This document shows positions 45,761 through 57,059 of a DNA stretch of 64,000 nt, piece after piece. The stretch is taken from NCBI GenBank assembly GCA_014529385.2, contig CM043958.1, positions 145,133,234-145,197,233 on the forward strand, in the 5' to 3' direction. Every line of letters starts with the position of its first letter. Position 1 is the stretch's first letter. This DNA is from Adiantum capillus-veneris (taxonomy: Eukaryota > Streptophyta > Polypodiopsida > Polypodiales > Pteridaceae). The notes under the pieces are model-generated. The model made no database searches. It was not told the DNA's origin and saw only the letters and a program-made list of their open reading frames with translations. A program made the translations under genes and the position numbers.

Positions 45761-47000
45761 TTTTTGGGAATAACATTTGAAGGTTCAATATCATATAGGA
45801 AGTTCAATGGGTTGTCTAAGTGGGAGAAGTAATATGTGGTAAGTGTTCAAAGTGATCTACAGGGTTGTGATGTGCTTGAACCTGATGATCTAATTTCAGG
45901 AGTCTTTGAAAAGTCTCTTATGTTTGCACGATGTCAGAGCTTGAGGTTATCAATAAGTTTAGGCTGCAAAGCGGGACTGAGTTTGTGAAAGTGCATTTGA
46001 TGGATATGTATGACATTTTGACATAGGTAAGAGAAGATTTGGATGATGCACTTGAAGTGTAGGTGGAGACAAAGTACAAGACTATTGCCAAGAAGGTAAA
46101 GCCAATAGCTACACCTCTACCAAGAGGAAGTGCCAAAGTTATTGAGAAAGCTTCACATTAGTCAAAGTTAAGGGACCCCAAGAATATTGACCACCATAAA
46201 TTTATAGAAGAGACCTTGAAGCAAGTGACCATTGGTGAAGATGGGTTTCTCACTAATGAGGAGATCAAGTGTTTTCAAGAGATGCTTGCAAACATGGTAA
46301 GGCTTTTGCTTTTGAGCCAAGTGAGATTGGATGCATAGATCCAAATGTTGTTACACCTATGGTTGTATTTATTGTTCCTCATATGCCATGGAATCTAAGT
46401 CTAATTCTTATTTCTAAAGCTCATCTACCAAAGCTTATTGACTTGTTAAATGAGACGATACACAAGGGGATTCTGGAGCCATCTTGTGAACCATATTCTA
46501 ATTGATGGTTTACATTCCCCAAGGAAAATGGTGCCTTGCAATTTATACAGAACATGCAGCCATTAAATAAGGCAACAATCTGCAATGTGGGATAGGTCCA
46601 ATCGTGGACAAGTATTTTGACCTTTTACAAGTAGGGCATACTCCATGGGTGATCTTTACTCAGGTCATGAGCAGTTTCAACTTGCTTTGGAGAGCAAGGG
46701 ATCTTACTACTATGCATACACCTCTTGGGCTAGTAAGAATGTGCACTTTACCACAAGGTACAATGAATTATATTGCTCACATGATGAATGCCATGAATAA
46801 AGTGTTAAGAGAGTTTATTCCTCGTCGTGTTACTATGCCCTTTATCAATGATTTGTTATCAAGGGATGTGAAGAAGGTTTGAAGGATGAGGTGAAAGATC
46901 AAAGGGGGTGCCAAAGCTTTGTTACCCAACACATTGTAGATTGTGAAGCTATTCTATCCAAGCTTGAAGAGGTAAATTTGACACTCGTGTTTTATGGTTG
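45760..47000 (+). pseudogene. Old gypsy relic with RT palm remnants
   Basis: Several frames give Ty3-like text. These are PWNLSLILISKAHLPKLIDL with IHKGILEPSCEPYSN (46390-46505), then WFTFPKENGALQFIQNMQP across a stop, TPLGLVRMCTLPQGTMNYIA, AHMMNAMNKVLREFIPRRVT and FINDLLSRDVKKV, continuing as CQSFVTQHIVDCEAILSKLE. The last blocks equal the region around the RT active site (FxDD is here FIND, with one catalytic Asp lost). No LTR, integrase or RNase H was recognised. It differs from both other gypsy elements in the window. Confidence 0.75.
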
Positions 47001-49220
47001 TCATTTCCTAATGTATGGTTGCAGGTAATGTCACTTTGATAGTAAGAAAAAGAATTTTGGCTATTTTTTTGGCATCGAACTTGTCTACAGACTGTGTATG
47101 GAGAAGTGTTTTGGTTGAAATTTAAGATGAATACGATGCACTTAAGGTTCTTGAGGAGCTTCTTTCTTGGATTACATTGATTGAAGGATTTTTCTCATGG
47201 CAATGCTTGGCCAAAATTTGTGTCAAATGCACTTAAGGTTTTGAGGAGCTTTTACCCAGAATGAATGGTGGTCATTTGAATAGTATCACTTGCCCTTAAC
47301 TAATGAGATGCTTAGCAGATTGCATACTGGTCAAGAAAGGAAACTCAAGAAGCAACAAATCCAAGAATAAACTCAGGAAGAACCACGACTTAGGGTTTTC
47401 AAGTGCAAGCAACTAATGCAACACAAACCCATCTAGTGGACATTGTTACCTTGCTTTAATTCCATACAAGATGGCATGGATTTTTGAATCCAAGTTTTCT
47501 CTTCTACATGCCATTACGAGCGTGCACTTGTGGATACAAAAGCCAAGGAAAACACTATCTGATATGCCACTTTATGTCCAAATGACCACTAAACCAATGG
47601 AGCCCCACTAGATGAGCTTCCACACCACTGATAATTCTCTTTTTTGTAAACTCTAAAAAGAATATCTTGATATTACAATGTAGGGCATCCCTTGTTGACA
47701 TATGTTTGATGTCTTGCCAAATAATCAGTTAGCAGAAAAGATGATCCTTGGGACCCCTTGTATTCAAACTCGCAACGCATTTCTAAACTAGGACCTTGAT
47801 TCTTTAACAAGAGGAACACACTAGAGGGACAACGTATAATTACTTGATGCCCAAGTGATTTCCCGTTCAAAAAATAGTTTGTAGACTTGCCAAAATATTA
47901 GTGGCAGCCTCAACTATCGATCCAATAGCGTATGCAAGGAACCAGGAAAGTTGGGGTCCCAAAGAAACCTCTTCAAAACAATGTTACATATTTGGATACC
48001 CAAAACACCCAATAACCTATCCACACCCAACTTTCTGCAACCCTTGAAACCATAGACAAAAGACTCAATGGGTATGAAGGAAGGAAAACACTGCATTCTC
48101 TAGTCAACTATACATCCACACAAACCCCCAAAACTTTCTTCTCTTTTCATCGATATAGTTGCACCACCTATCCACACCACCATAGTTCATCCACTTGCTT
48201 CCACACAATCCCCAAAAACTTCTTCTCTTTTTGTAGATACAATCGCACCACCTATCCACACCACCATTGATTATCCCCAATCCACCAACTCACGTCAATG
48301 GACTTGGTGACCCAAAGCAACTACCCCAGTTCAACTCACCATCAAGAAACATGCATTCTAATAACAAAATCTCTTATTTGTTATAAAAAGTTTCAAAAAC
48401 CGGCAAACACCCCTGAGCATGTTGCTCATGATCCTCCTCTTGCACCACATATTGCTTTAAACTATATTGGCTTCACTACATGGTAGAGCTAATCCAAGCT
48501 AAGCATAGACACGCTTTCTTACCCCATGGACAACACCACCCTGACAGTCACCCCTCATCCAAGAGGACTCCATCTCGGGGGGGGGAGAACACACTAACTG
48601 AGTAGGATAATCATATGATAACCATGGGAATTGTTTTCAAACTTAATTTCAAAATATTTGTCATTCTAGTGAGATATGCACTTTATGATCCAATATTTTC
48701 CTAGAAATTTGTAGCGTATCAAGTGTGGTCTTGATTTCATCTCTAATTTTCTTCATGCACTTGTAACCAGGGAAATTTCCTAACAACATTTCTAGCTGAA
48801 TCCCCATACTTTGGTTATTCATCGTGGTCATCTTTATTATTTGAGGACTCCCATTGATGTCTGCTTTTGGGATCATGTACTTAGGGGTCCTCCTTAGAAC
48901 TTGAATGCAATTGGTATGTTCCTGCAGTTGACATTTGGGTTCATCATCACATTTTTTGAATCTTCCACTTGGTGACCATTCGGCTTGCTCCCACATAAAG
49001 CATTTCAAAACTCTCTTGATACAAGTAAGAATCATCATCATTCAAATAGGTCTAGATCTAAGGCTTCTTCTCTTGCCCTAGCTACTTACTCAGACTCAAA
49101 AATTGATTTGAAAACATAGAGCTAGAGATTTTTTGAGTCTTTGTCTATCTAAACATCTTTCCCTTTATCCATTTGTGCAAGAGTAGTTGGTCTTGTGTAT
49201 GTCCAGTTTGCTAGGTGTCA
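47001..49220. other. Spacer, nothing recognised
   Basis: Open frames such as 48661-49041 (-, 126 codons) have no known motif. Confidence 0.45.
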
Positions 49221-49234
49221 TGCATTTGGCTAGG

Positions 49235-49455
49235 TTGAGTGTCTAGTGGATTGTGGTCGGTCTTTAGTTTGATCTAGAGTTTTCTCACTCAACCAGTCAA
49301 CCCTTTAGAGTGGAATGTGTTTGGTCTTTAGTTTGATCTGGAGTTTGCTCCGCTCAACCAGTCAACCCTCTAGGTTGAATGTCTAGAGTGGATTGTGGTT
49401 GTTCTTTAGTTTGATCTGGAGTTTGCTCTGCTCAACCAGTCAACCCTCTGGGATT
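49235..49455 (+). repeat. Minisatellite, three units of about 70-75 bp
   Basis: Three diverged copies share TTTAGTTTGATCTGGAGTTT and CTCAACCAGTCAACCCTC. Copies of TTTAGTTTGATCT begin near 49262, 49327 and 49402. Confidence 0.85.
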
Positions 49456-50389
49456 AAAGGTGTCTATGTCATCATCATCAGCATGATTGTTTGATATTGG
49501 AAAGGAATCGAGTTTGGCTATGCAGTATCATCATATTTCTTGTCCATCCTCTTTGTCATTGTGATCTTCTTCTTCCTTGTCATACACATTGTTTGTTTCT
49601 TGCACTACCTGTAGATGCTTGATCGGTGCATAATTGGCCAGCGCATTATGATATCGTGCAACAGAGTCCTCCACGCCAGTCTTCATGTTTTCCACTATGT
49701 CTCTCAAATACTCCTCATTCAAAATTATATTTCCTTCACAATCATTAATATCAACCAAAGAGGGGTAGATATACTTGTTCAACATAGCTTGCTTCATGAC
49801 ATGTTATTCACTTTCAAGCTATCAATACTTGTGTGTTTTTGGGTGAGAGTGGATTCATATTCAACAATTTTCTTCTGAATATCTCTTACTAGGTCCTTAT
49901 TTTGAGCAACCAAACTGGAGTTGACCGCGTCCAATCTTCATGTTTAACTTTCAGCTTCTTTATGGACTCCTTGTATTTCTCTCCATTCTTATGTTCTTCT
50001 TTTAGTAAACCGTGGAGCTTTAGTACTTTCGATTTCCATTGAGCTTTGGTGCTTATCTCCTATACCAATTTCTATGACAAAAAACATGGGGAGACTCTCC
50101 CAGTGAGAAAAAATATATACAATGGGGCTAAATGGGGGTGGCTATTGAGCGATCCCATGAGAGCAAGCAACTATCACCATCAAGAATCTAAGTGCAATAG
50201 GATCGAGCGGCATGCACAAAAAATCCTAGTTGGAGAGAGCACTACAATGGCAAGTTTGGCGAAGAACCTGTATCTTGCTCTTGGGTGAAATAGAATAAGA
50301 CATTCTACATGTCTATAAAAGCTAGAGAACCATAAAACATTGTAAGAGTCAACCAACTCCCAAGCCCATTATATAACATTTTCATAAAG
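49456..50389. other. Spacer, acidic 88-codon open frame only
   Basis: The minus-strand frame 49531-49797 ends in an acidic stretch (DKEEEDHNDKEDGQEI). I do not recognise it. Nothing else is seen. Confidence 0.4.
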
Positions 50390-52594
50390 CACATTTGGCA
50401 TACATGTCGACCAAGGCAATGCCAAGCTCGACATCATTTTTCAATAGCCCTTGACTAACAATATCATCTAAATTATTTTGCCCCTGTTAGTATCTTGTGT
50501 AATTCCATATGCCTTGAAGATGCAAGCGTAGGTGATTGCATTTGGGGATACGTCCTTGCATTACATTTGTTGAAAATAACCCTAAACTGTTGGGCCCTAA
50601 ACTCCTCAACCACTTTTCGTGCTTGCTGAGATAGAGCAAATATGGCATACATGTCGAGCAAGGCAATGTCAAGCATGACATCATTTTTCAACAATCCATG
50701 ACTAGAAATATCATTGGAATTCTTTCACCCATAATAGCCTCTTGCATAATGCCACATGTCCTTCAAATGCAAGCATAGGTGATTGCATTTGGAGAGATGT
50801 CCTTGCATTGCATATGCAAACAGCCCTAAGCTTTTTGGCCTTTCCCATGTTGGGCATATCCCGCAATCAGTGCACTCCATGAGACGACATCCCTGACAAG
50901 CAGCTCCTCAACCATCTTTTGTGCTTGCTAAGGTAGAGCACATTTGGCATACATGTCAACCAAGGCAATGCCAAGAAAGACATCGTTTTTCAATAGCCCT
51001 TGACTAACAATACCATCTAAACTATTTTGCCCATATTAGTGTCTTGCGTAACTCCATATGCCTTCAAGATGCAAGCATGGGTGATTGCATTTGGCATAAC
51101 AATCCTCGCATTACATTTGCTAAAAACAACCCTAAGCTTCATGGCCTTTCCTACGTTGGGCATATCCCACAAACAGTGCACTCCATGAGACGACATCCTA
51201 GACAAGAAACTCCTCGACACGTTTTGTGCTTGCTGAGGTGGAGCACGTTTCGCTTCAATGTTGACCAAAGCAATGCCAAGCACGACATCTTTTTTCCAGA
51301 AATCCTTGACTAACATTATGATCAAAAAATTTCACCCATATTAGCCTCTTGCATAATGCCACATGTCTTGAAGATGCAAGCATAGGCGATCACATTTGGA
51401 GAGATGTCCTTGCATTGCATATGCTGAAAATAGTCCTAAGCTTCCTCGCCTTTCCCTCTCATGTTGGGCATATCCCGTAGTCAATGCACTCCATGAGATG
51501 ACATCCAGAAAAGATCAGTCCCTAATCAGCCCCAAAAATCAGCGTTTTTAGACTCCAAATGAGCCATCAAATCAGCCCAAAAAATCAGCGTTTTTAGCTC
51601 CTATTCTTGGCCTTTCCCATGTTGAGAATATCCCGCAATCAGTGCACTCCATGAGAAGTCCTCGCATTGCATGTGCTAAAAACAGCCCTAAGCTTTTTGG
51701 CTTTTCCCGTGTCAGTGGACTCCATGAGACGATAGCCCTGACAAGCAACACCTCGACCACCTTTGTGATTGCTGAGGTAGAGCACATTTGGCATACACGT
51801 CGACCAAGGCAATGCCAAGAAAGACATTGTTTTTCAATAGCCCTTGACTAACAATATCATCTGAACTATTTCGCCCATATTAGTGTTTTGCATAATGCCA
51901 TATGCCTTGAAGATGCAAGATTAGGTGATTGCATTTGGAGAGACGTCCTCACATTACATTTGCTAAAAATAGCCCTAAGCTTCATGGTATTTCCTGTGCC
52001 GCGTATATCTCACAATCAGTGAACTGCATGAGGCAACATCCAAGACAAGAAACTCCTTGACCAATTTTTGTGCTTCCTGAGGTGGAGCACGTTTTGCTTA
52101 CATGTTGACCAAGGCAATGCCAAGCACGACATTGTTTTTCAGCAATCCTTGACTAACAAAATGATCAAAGTTCTTCCACCCATATTAAACTCTTGTATAA
52201 TGCCACATGTCTTGAAGATGCAAGCATAGGCGATCACATTTGGAGAGACGTCCTTGCATTGCATACGCTAAAAACAGCCCTAAGCTTCCTCGCTTTTTCG
52301 GCTCATGTTGGGCATATCCTGTAGTCAATGCACTCCACGAGACCACATCCCACACAAGATCAGCCCCAAATTAGCCTCAAAAATTAGCGTTTTTGGCCCA
52401 AAAAAACAGTCACAGATCACCCCCAAATGAGCCCAAAAAATAGCATTTTTAGGTTCTAATTTTAGCCTTTCCTGTGTTGGGCATATCCCGCAATTAGTGT
52501 ACTCCATGAGAAGTCCTCGCATTGCATATGCTAAAAACAGCCCTAAGCTTTATGGCTTTTCCCGTGTTGGGCATATCCCGCAATTAGTGCACTC
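50390..52594 (-). pseudogene. PPR (PLS-class) repeat array, decayed
   Basis: Six related units run on the minus strand, with starts of the shared block (AAGGCAATGCCAAG in plus reading) near 50410, 50657, 50960, 51265, 51805 and 52110. The best spacings are about 300 bp, the length of one P-L-S triplet (about 100 codons). Translations give KNDVMLDIALLDMYAIFALS, VVLGIALV, PQQAQ, and MPNAITHACILKAYGVTQDT, which match the PPR phrases DVVLGxALVDMYAKCG and PNAITYACILKACG. Every unit has stops or shifts. PPR-PLS proteins bind organellar RNA, mostly for C-to-U editing. No DYW domain is visible, and gypsy-4 interrupts the 5' side. Confidence 0.75.
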
Positions 52595-53524
52595 TGTTGG
52601 CGGATACGCCGTAACGGACGTCAACACAGTGAGAACTCACCTAACAAGAATTGTCAGCTAAGGACGAAGCTCGACCCGTAGGCGCGTGGAAGCAAGCATA
52701 GGGTGTCAACCTACACTCGACCGACTATTGACTACTTCCTACAGAGGTCTCTACCCAATGTCTAAGTTACAACCTACTATTGTGCACAGGAGGAGATTTC
52801 CTACAACGCTTCCATGAGCCAAATACCCATTAGACGTTCTCGAAACGCTACGAAACTTGAAGGATATCCTATTAACACCAATAGGCCGCTCTCCCTAAGG
52901 TCCATGACCCAAAACCCTACCCAAAAACACCCGGTGTAGAATCACGTAGGATGTCTGATAGGTTTTTGCAGGTCAACGTTTCTGAAAACTAAGGTGTCTA
53001 ATGTATAGCTCTACTCAATACGAACGCGTGGATATGCTGAAATGCGAAAATAGACACCATTTGCTTACCGAATCCCTAGAAATAGCTCGCAGATCAATCT
53101 CGTGAAGCTGGGTCGTACATGCGTAATGTGGATATTGGCGTGTAGCTCTCTCCGGGGGCAGCACGCGACACTTCTACATACTCGATTCCGACCACCAGTG
53201 TGCGCGTAGCATCAAGATAAGCCCTCACTCTCTCTCATACACAGAATACGCTTCTCACTGACACTTCATAGAATGAACAAGGGTTTTTTCATTAAGGTTA
53301 AAATTTGGTATATATACCTTCCAAATACAAATCCTCGTGTTCCAAAGTGAAATCCTCAGTCTAATGGCAAAAAATAATATACAAAATTGGAAACTTCTGC
53401 AAGCCCCCAGTATTTACAAGTGAAATTATAGGTTTTCTTAATCAGAGAATGACTACATAGGATTTCCTTCTTTTCTCATTTCGTCAGTCTTCAGTTGAGT
53501 GTGTCCCCCAGTCTTTAACTAACA
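52595..53524 (-). repeat. gypsy-4 3' LTR, 930 bp
   Basis: The minus strand runs TGTTAGTTAAAGACTGGGGG to CGTATCCGCCAACA. The edges are set by the purine tract on one side and the break in the PPR repeat on the other. A TATA-like palindrome GGTATATATACC lies at about 53311. The partner LTR is beyond the window. Confidence 0.85.
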
Positions 53525-53537
53525 CTCCCCCCCTCCT
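53525..53537 (-). promoter_or_regulatory. gypsy-4 polypurine tract
   Basis: The minus strand reads AGGAGGGGGGGAG directly before TGTTAG of the 3' LTR. Confidence 0.9.
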
Positions 53538-53576
53538 AGCTCATGTCATCCCCGACATGACAGTAGAGCCGCTGCT

Positions 53577-54322
53577 TCAGTGGAGGATGTCGCGCATCTT
53601 TAAAACAGACTCATACCGTGCATGCTGGGCCACTAATGTTGGGCCAAATATATATGTGTCGATGGTGAAGAAGCCGGTGTAGAAGGCTTCTTCAAAGGCT
53701 TGGAGATGGTATGAGGGCAGGAACGTTATTCTTTGGTAGAGGACATGTATCACCTCATGGGAAGGTTGAACAGACAATTCATAAGCACATCTATAAGTGT
53801 CCTGGAAGAAGAATATGCTTTCTGTGTCTTGTCCCGGTTTGAAGACTTCAAAGATTGCCAAAAGTGTTTTACATATCTTTCTGAGCATAATGCAAGAGAG
53901 GCCAGTGAACAATTCAATGCCGCCCGTTAGAGTTTTCACCATGTAATGCTCACTCATTCTCTCGCCTGCCTTCAAGCCTAGCATCTTCGGGTAGTTGAGC
54001 CACGTGGGGTGGCTTCTCTTCAGAATTCATGTTCCTTCCATGTCCGCATCCTTGGTAGAGGGCAAAAGCTGAGGTCGTCTCTGATCCTTTTATGTTCCTC
54101 TACCAAATGTACTAAATACTGTGGGTATTTAGTGAGCCATGCCTTCCTCCATTTTGGTTGAGAGTCCACAATGAGCTTAACACCTTCTGGTTTAGTAATG
54201 TCTCCATGGTACAACTGCACTATAGGCTCCTCTTTAATCCTCTTGTTAGTTGTAGCAGCCTCATATTTTTGAAGAGGATAGGGGAGAGGGTTGTAGCCAT
54301 TCATGTCGAACGACATTTGCAT
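53577..54322 (-). pseudogene. gypsy-4 accessory protein, C-terminal part
   Basis: Two adjoining open stretches. The first (54322-54020) reads MNGYNPLPYPLQKYEAATTN, VQLYHGDITKPEGVKLIVDS and YPQYLVHLVEEHKRIRDDLS. The second (53984-53577) reads MLGLKAGERMSEHYMVKTL, is Cys- and aromatic-rich, and ends RYESVLKMRDILH just before the purine tract. I know no family for this part. A stop or shift near 54000 separates the pieces. Its position at the very 3' end of the element is where env-like ORFs occur in some plant gypsy elements, but I see no signal peptide or membrane segment. Confidence 0.6.
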
Positions 54323-54446
54323 CTAATTTTTGAATGGTCATTGACTTCAATATCCTCTGCTCCCACTGCATTGCTTCTTTGGCAGTGTCTTTTATGGCTG
54401 CTTCTATTGCTTTCTATAGATTGTCCTCTTCTTCTTGTGTCAGATC

Positions 54447-55471
54447 CTAGGGCTCTTGTAATGGTCCCACAGGAATGGCTTCTTGTATTGTTGTGTCCAC
54501 TGGATCTGACACATTCTCTATATCAATTCCTTCCATAGCAGTCGGCCCATGACTTTGTTGATGTTCTTCACTTGTTTGGCTCTTAAGTTCGTCCAGCTGC
54601 TTTTGTAAGTCGTCTTTTGCTAACTGAGCTTGTTCTATCACAGCTACTAATAGGTCATTAAGTTCTACATTGACTCTATCAGTTGTCTCTAGCTTCTGTC
54701 TTACCTCATCATTCTCTGTCTGCAGCATCTTTGTATCATCTTCTAGTCTTTTTTGAAGGTTAACCAATTCTGCTTTCAATGATTTGTTATCATCTTCCAA
54801 TCTGCTTTGTATCACCATTGATCCCTCTGCTAGCATCACTCTCTGCCTCTTTTCAAGAGTCATCTCTTTTTGAAGTTCTATCATTTGTTCTTCAAACACA
54901 TGTTTATCTTGGCTAGTGCTAGATGTCGCTGCAGCTCTTGCTCTGCCCGCAGATGCTCTCAACCTCTGAATCGTTTGATCTTTCACTTTGATTTGGTCCT
55001 TTAGTTCAATCACCTCATCTTGGCTAGCCTCATGTGATATTTCAGCCTTGTCCTTGGACTCTTTCAAGCTCTCAACCTGTTTTGACTCTTTCGCCAGCTG
55101 TAGGGTGAGCCCATCCCTTTCCTTTTCGGCTTCAGTCAGAGCATTACTGATTTTTTGGTACTCTTCTTCAAAGTTCATCAGCTCCTGATTGGTTTCTCCG
55201 TTTTGGCTTTCTAACTCTTTACATTTCTTTAGTGTTGCTTCTAGTTTAGCTTGCAGCTGTGCCTGGCTGTGCATTTTCTCTTGACTTTGCTGCTGAATGT
55301 TTCCACTTCAGCCTGCACCTTTTCTTCACTTAACCTCAGCCCTTCATACTCAATCTCTTTGGCCACTGATCTAGCTCTTAATCCTTGTAGTTTCTGCATC
55401 ACTTCTTCCCAATCTTCGACTTGTGGTTTCAAATCCATGGTATCTATTGCAATCTCCTTTAGCTCCACCAA
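54447..55471 (-). pseudogene. gypsy-4 accessory protein, long coiled coil
   Basis: Two overlapping frames (55471-55241 and 55274-54447) encode about 310 residues of strong heptad character. These include EIAIDTMDLKPQVEDWEEVM, AQLQAKLEATLKKCKELESQ, ALTEAEKERDGLTLQLAKES, IELKDQIKVKDQTIQRLRAS and KAELVNLQKRLEDDTKMLQT. The tail is acidic (DIENVSDPVDTTIQEA). The join near 55260 is a frame change in an otherwise continuous protein. Coiled coils mediate oligomerisation, so a structural or particle-assembly role is possible but is inference. Confidence 0.75.
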
Positions 55472-55474
55472 ACG

Positions 55475-56386
55475 AGGGCTTAACGTGTCTTCTTATGGTT
55501 TAGGGGTTGACAGTTGAAAAGTTGTATGAGCTGCCTCTTCTCGGGTGTATCCAGCAGCTAGTAGATCCAGGAATATTCCATAGTTTCTTTCTTACGGATC
55601 TTGCTTCTCATGCTTTGGTTCAAATACTTCCTTTTGCTCTTTCTATTTTTCATCTTCTTTCTTGGAGTCTTGTTGCTTCTTAGATGTACTCAAATCCTCA
55701 GTTTGTCGCGGTTGAGGAGGACTAGGAGGAGGTGGTGATGGTGGAGGACTGGACTCGTGGCTTGATGGTGGGGTTGATGGCGTCTTTTTGAAGTCTCAAT
55801 CAGCCTTTGTTTTCCTCTCTCACTCTTCACCTTCCTGCTCTTCTAATAGCTGCTGCCTCACATCAGCAACCTCTTCTTCGGTAAAAGGTATGATTGGAAT
55901 ATTCTCGGCCGTCGCATCTAGGATCTCGAAATTCTTTATATAATCTTTGAAGCGATCCCTATTAGTCCTTAGAGAAGATCCGGACATGGCCTCAAGTGAG
56001 GGCTTCCATAATTCGTTTAGATCTCCTTTAAGCATTCTTTGGGCTCTAAAACTCTCCATCAACCTCTCTAGCCGAGCGGCCTTTTGGGATTTTGTCTCTT
56101 TTGCTGGCATATGAATGGTAGATTTCTTTCCTTTCTTTGGCTGAGGTGGCTCTTCTTCTACTGTCTCTAAGCTTCTTTTCAGTCTGGTGGTCACTTTGGG
56201 AGCTGTAGGTTGCTCTTCTTCCTTGTCTTCTGTCAGCTTCAACCACTCATTCTGTGATGGAGGAAGAGGCCACTGTCCCCAAGCATGTAGAGCTTCATAT
56301 ATCACCTTTGTGAGCATCTCCCCTACTGCAATATATGTAGAATTCTTGGTTTCCATCCTCACAATGTGGTCTTGCAGGTATGCCAC
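55475..56386 (-). pseudogene. gypsy-4 accessory protein, basic and Pro-rich middle
   Basis: The frame 56386-55820 reads AYLQDHIVRMETKNSTYIAV, GQWPLPPSQNEWLKL, a basic stretch (PQPKKGKKSTIHMPAKETKS) and FRAQRMLKGDLNELWKPSLE, ending acidic. After a stop at 55820 a Pro/Ser-rich run (SPPPSPPPPSPPQP, about 55700-55750) and a Lys/Glu-rich segment lead towards the coiled coil across further breaks. The overlap with the N-terminal frame near 56390 shows one frame change. Confidence 0.65.
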
Positions 56387-57059
56387 ATAATCTCTCTCCT
56401 GGGCTGCTTGTCTTCATTACCCATGTGAATGTTGTTCCAATTGCTGCAAGTGGCACATTGTACTTTTGAGGCCCCTTGGTGCAAATATGGAAATAGTGGT
56501 TGTAAATATGGCACGTGGTTGCCACCATTGGATCCGCAATATCCTCGAAGGTGCAGTTCTTCTTGGTTTCCTTGTATACCTTCACCTCTTCTTGCCTCTT
56601 GTTGACATTGTCTCCTGCATTAGAGAGGTTCAAGGCACTTGCAACCACCCCTAGCGTGATTACAATCACTTTGTTCTTTCCTTGTAGATCTATCACCTTG
56701 GCTATGCCATTCTCCTTTATTGTGGTGACAAATTCCCAGACTCTCTGAATGTCAATTTCTGCTGGCAAAGCCTCAAAATAATTGTGTAACTCTAACTTTT
56801 CCCAGATAGACACTATCTCTGGCTTTCTTGTGAACCCATTGAGTTCATGTGGTATCATTGGCAGCTCTATGGCATTGCCCTCTGGGTCTTTGAACATGCC
56901 TTGGTATATTCTGAGGTCGTTTGCTTCAAGTAAGTTGCTTTGTAACCAAGTGGTAGTGGGCTTTATGGTTCCTGCTGGTATTATAAATGGCTCCACCTCA
57001 TCCAAGTAGTCCTTCTTGGTCATTCTTTTCTTCTTTGTTAGCGACTCAGCGACTACCAT
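56295..57059 (-). pseudogene. gypsy-4 accessory protein, N-terminal domain
   Basis: This 254-codon frame starts MVVAESLTKKKRMTKKDYLD. It continues VEPFIIPAGTIKPTTTWLQS, LRIYQGMFKDPEGNAIELPM and IQRVWEFVTTIKENGIAKVI, then DLQGKNKVIVITLGVVASAL. The pattern, a tryptophan-containing 'vWEFvt.i' block followed by 'GK...i....v..aLnL', recalls the plant-transposon-protein domain carried by Athila-like elements. That is a resemblance from memory and not a proven match. It is globular in composition with no membrane segment. Its Met is the likely start of the whole accessory protein (about 1160 codons to 53577). Confidence 0.65.

Noticed and set aside
49531-49797. Acidic 88-codon frame as a gene
   Set aside because: No motif, no neighbours and a length expected by chance in AT-rich DNA.
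53577-54322. Env-like glycoprotein at the 3' end of gypsy-4
   Set aside because: No signal peptide, transmembrane segment or cleavage-site pattern is visible. Position alone is not enough.
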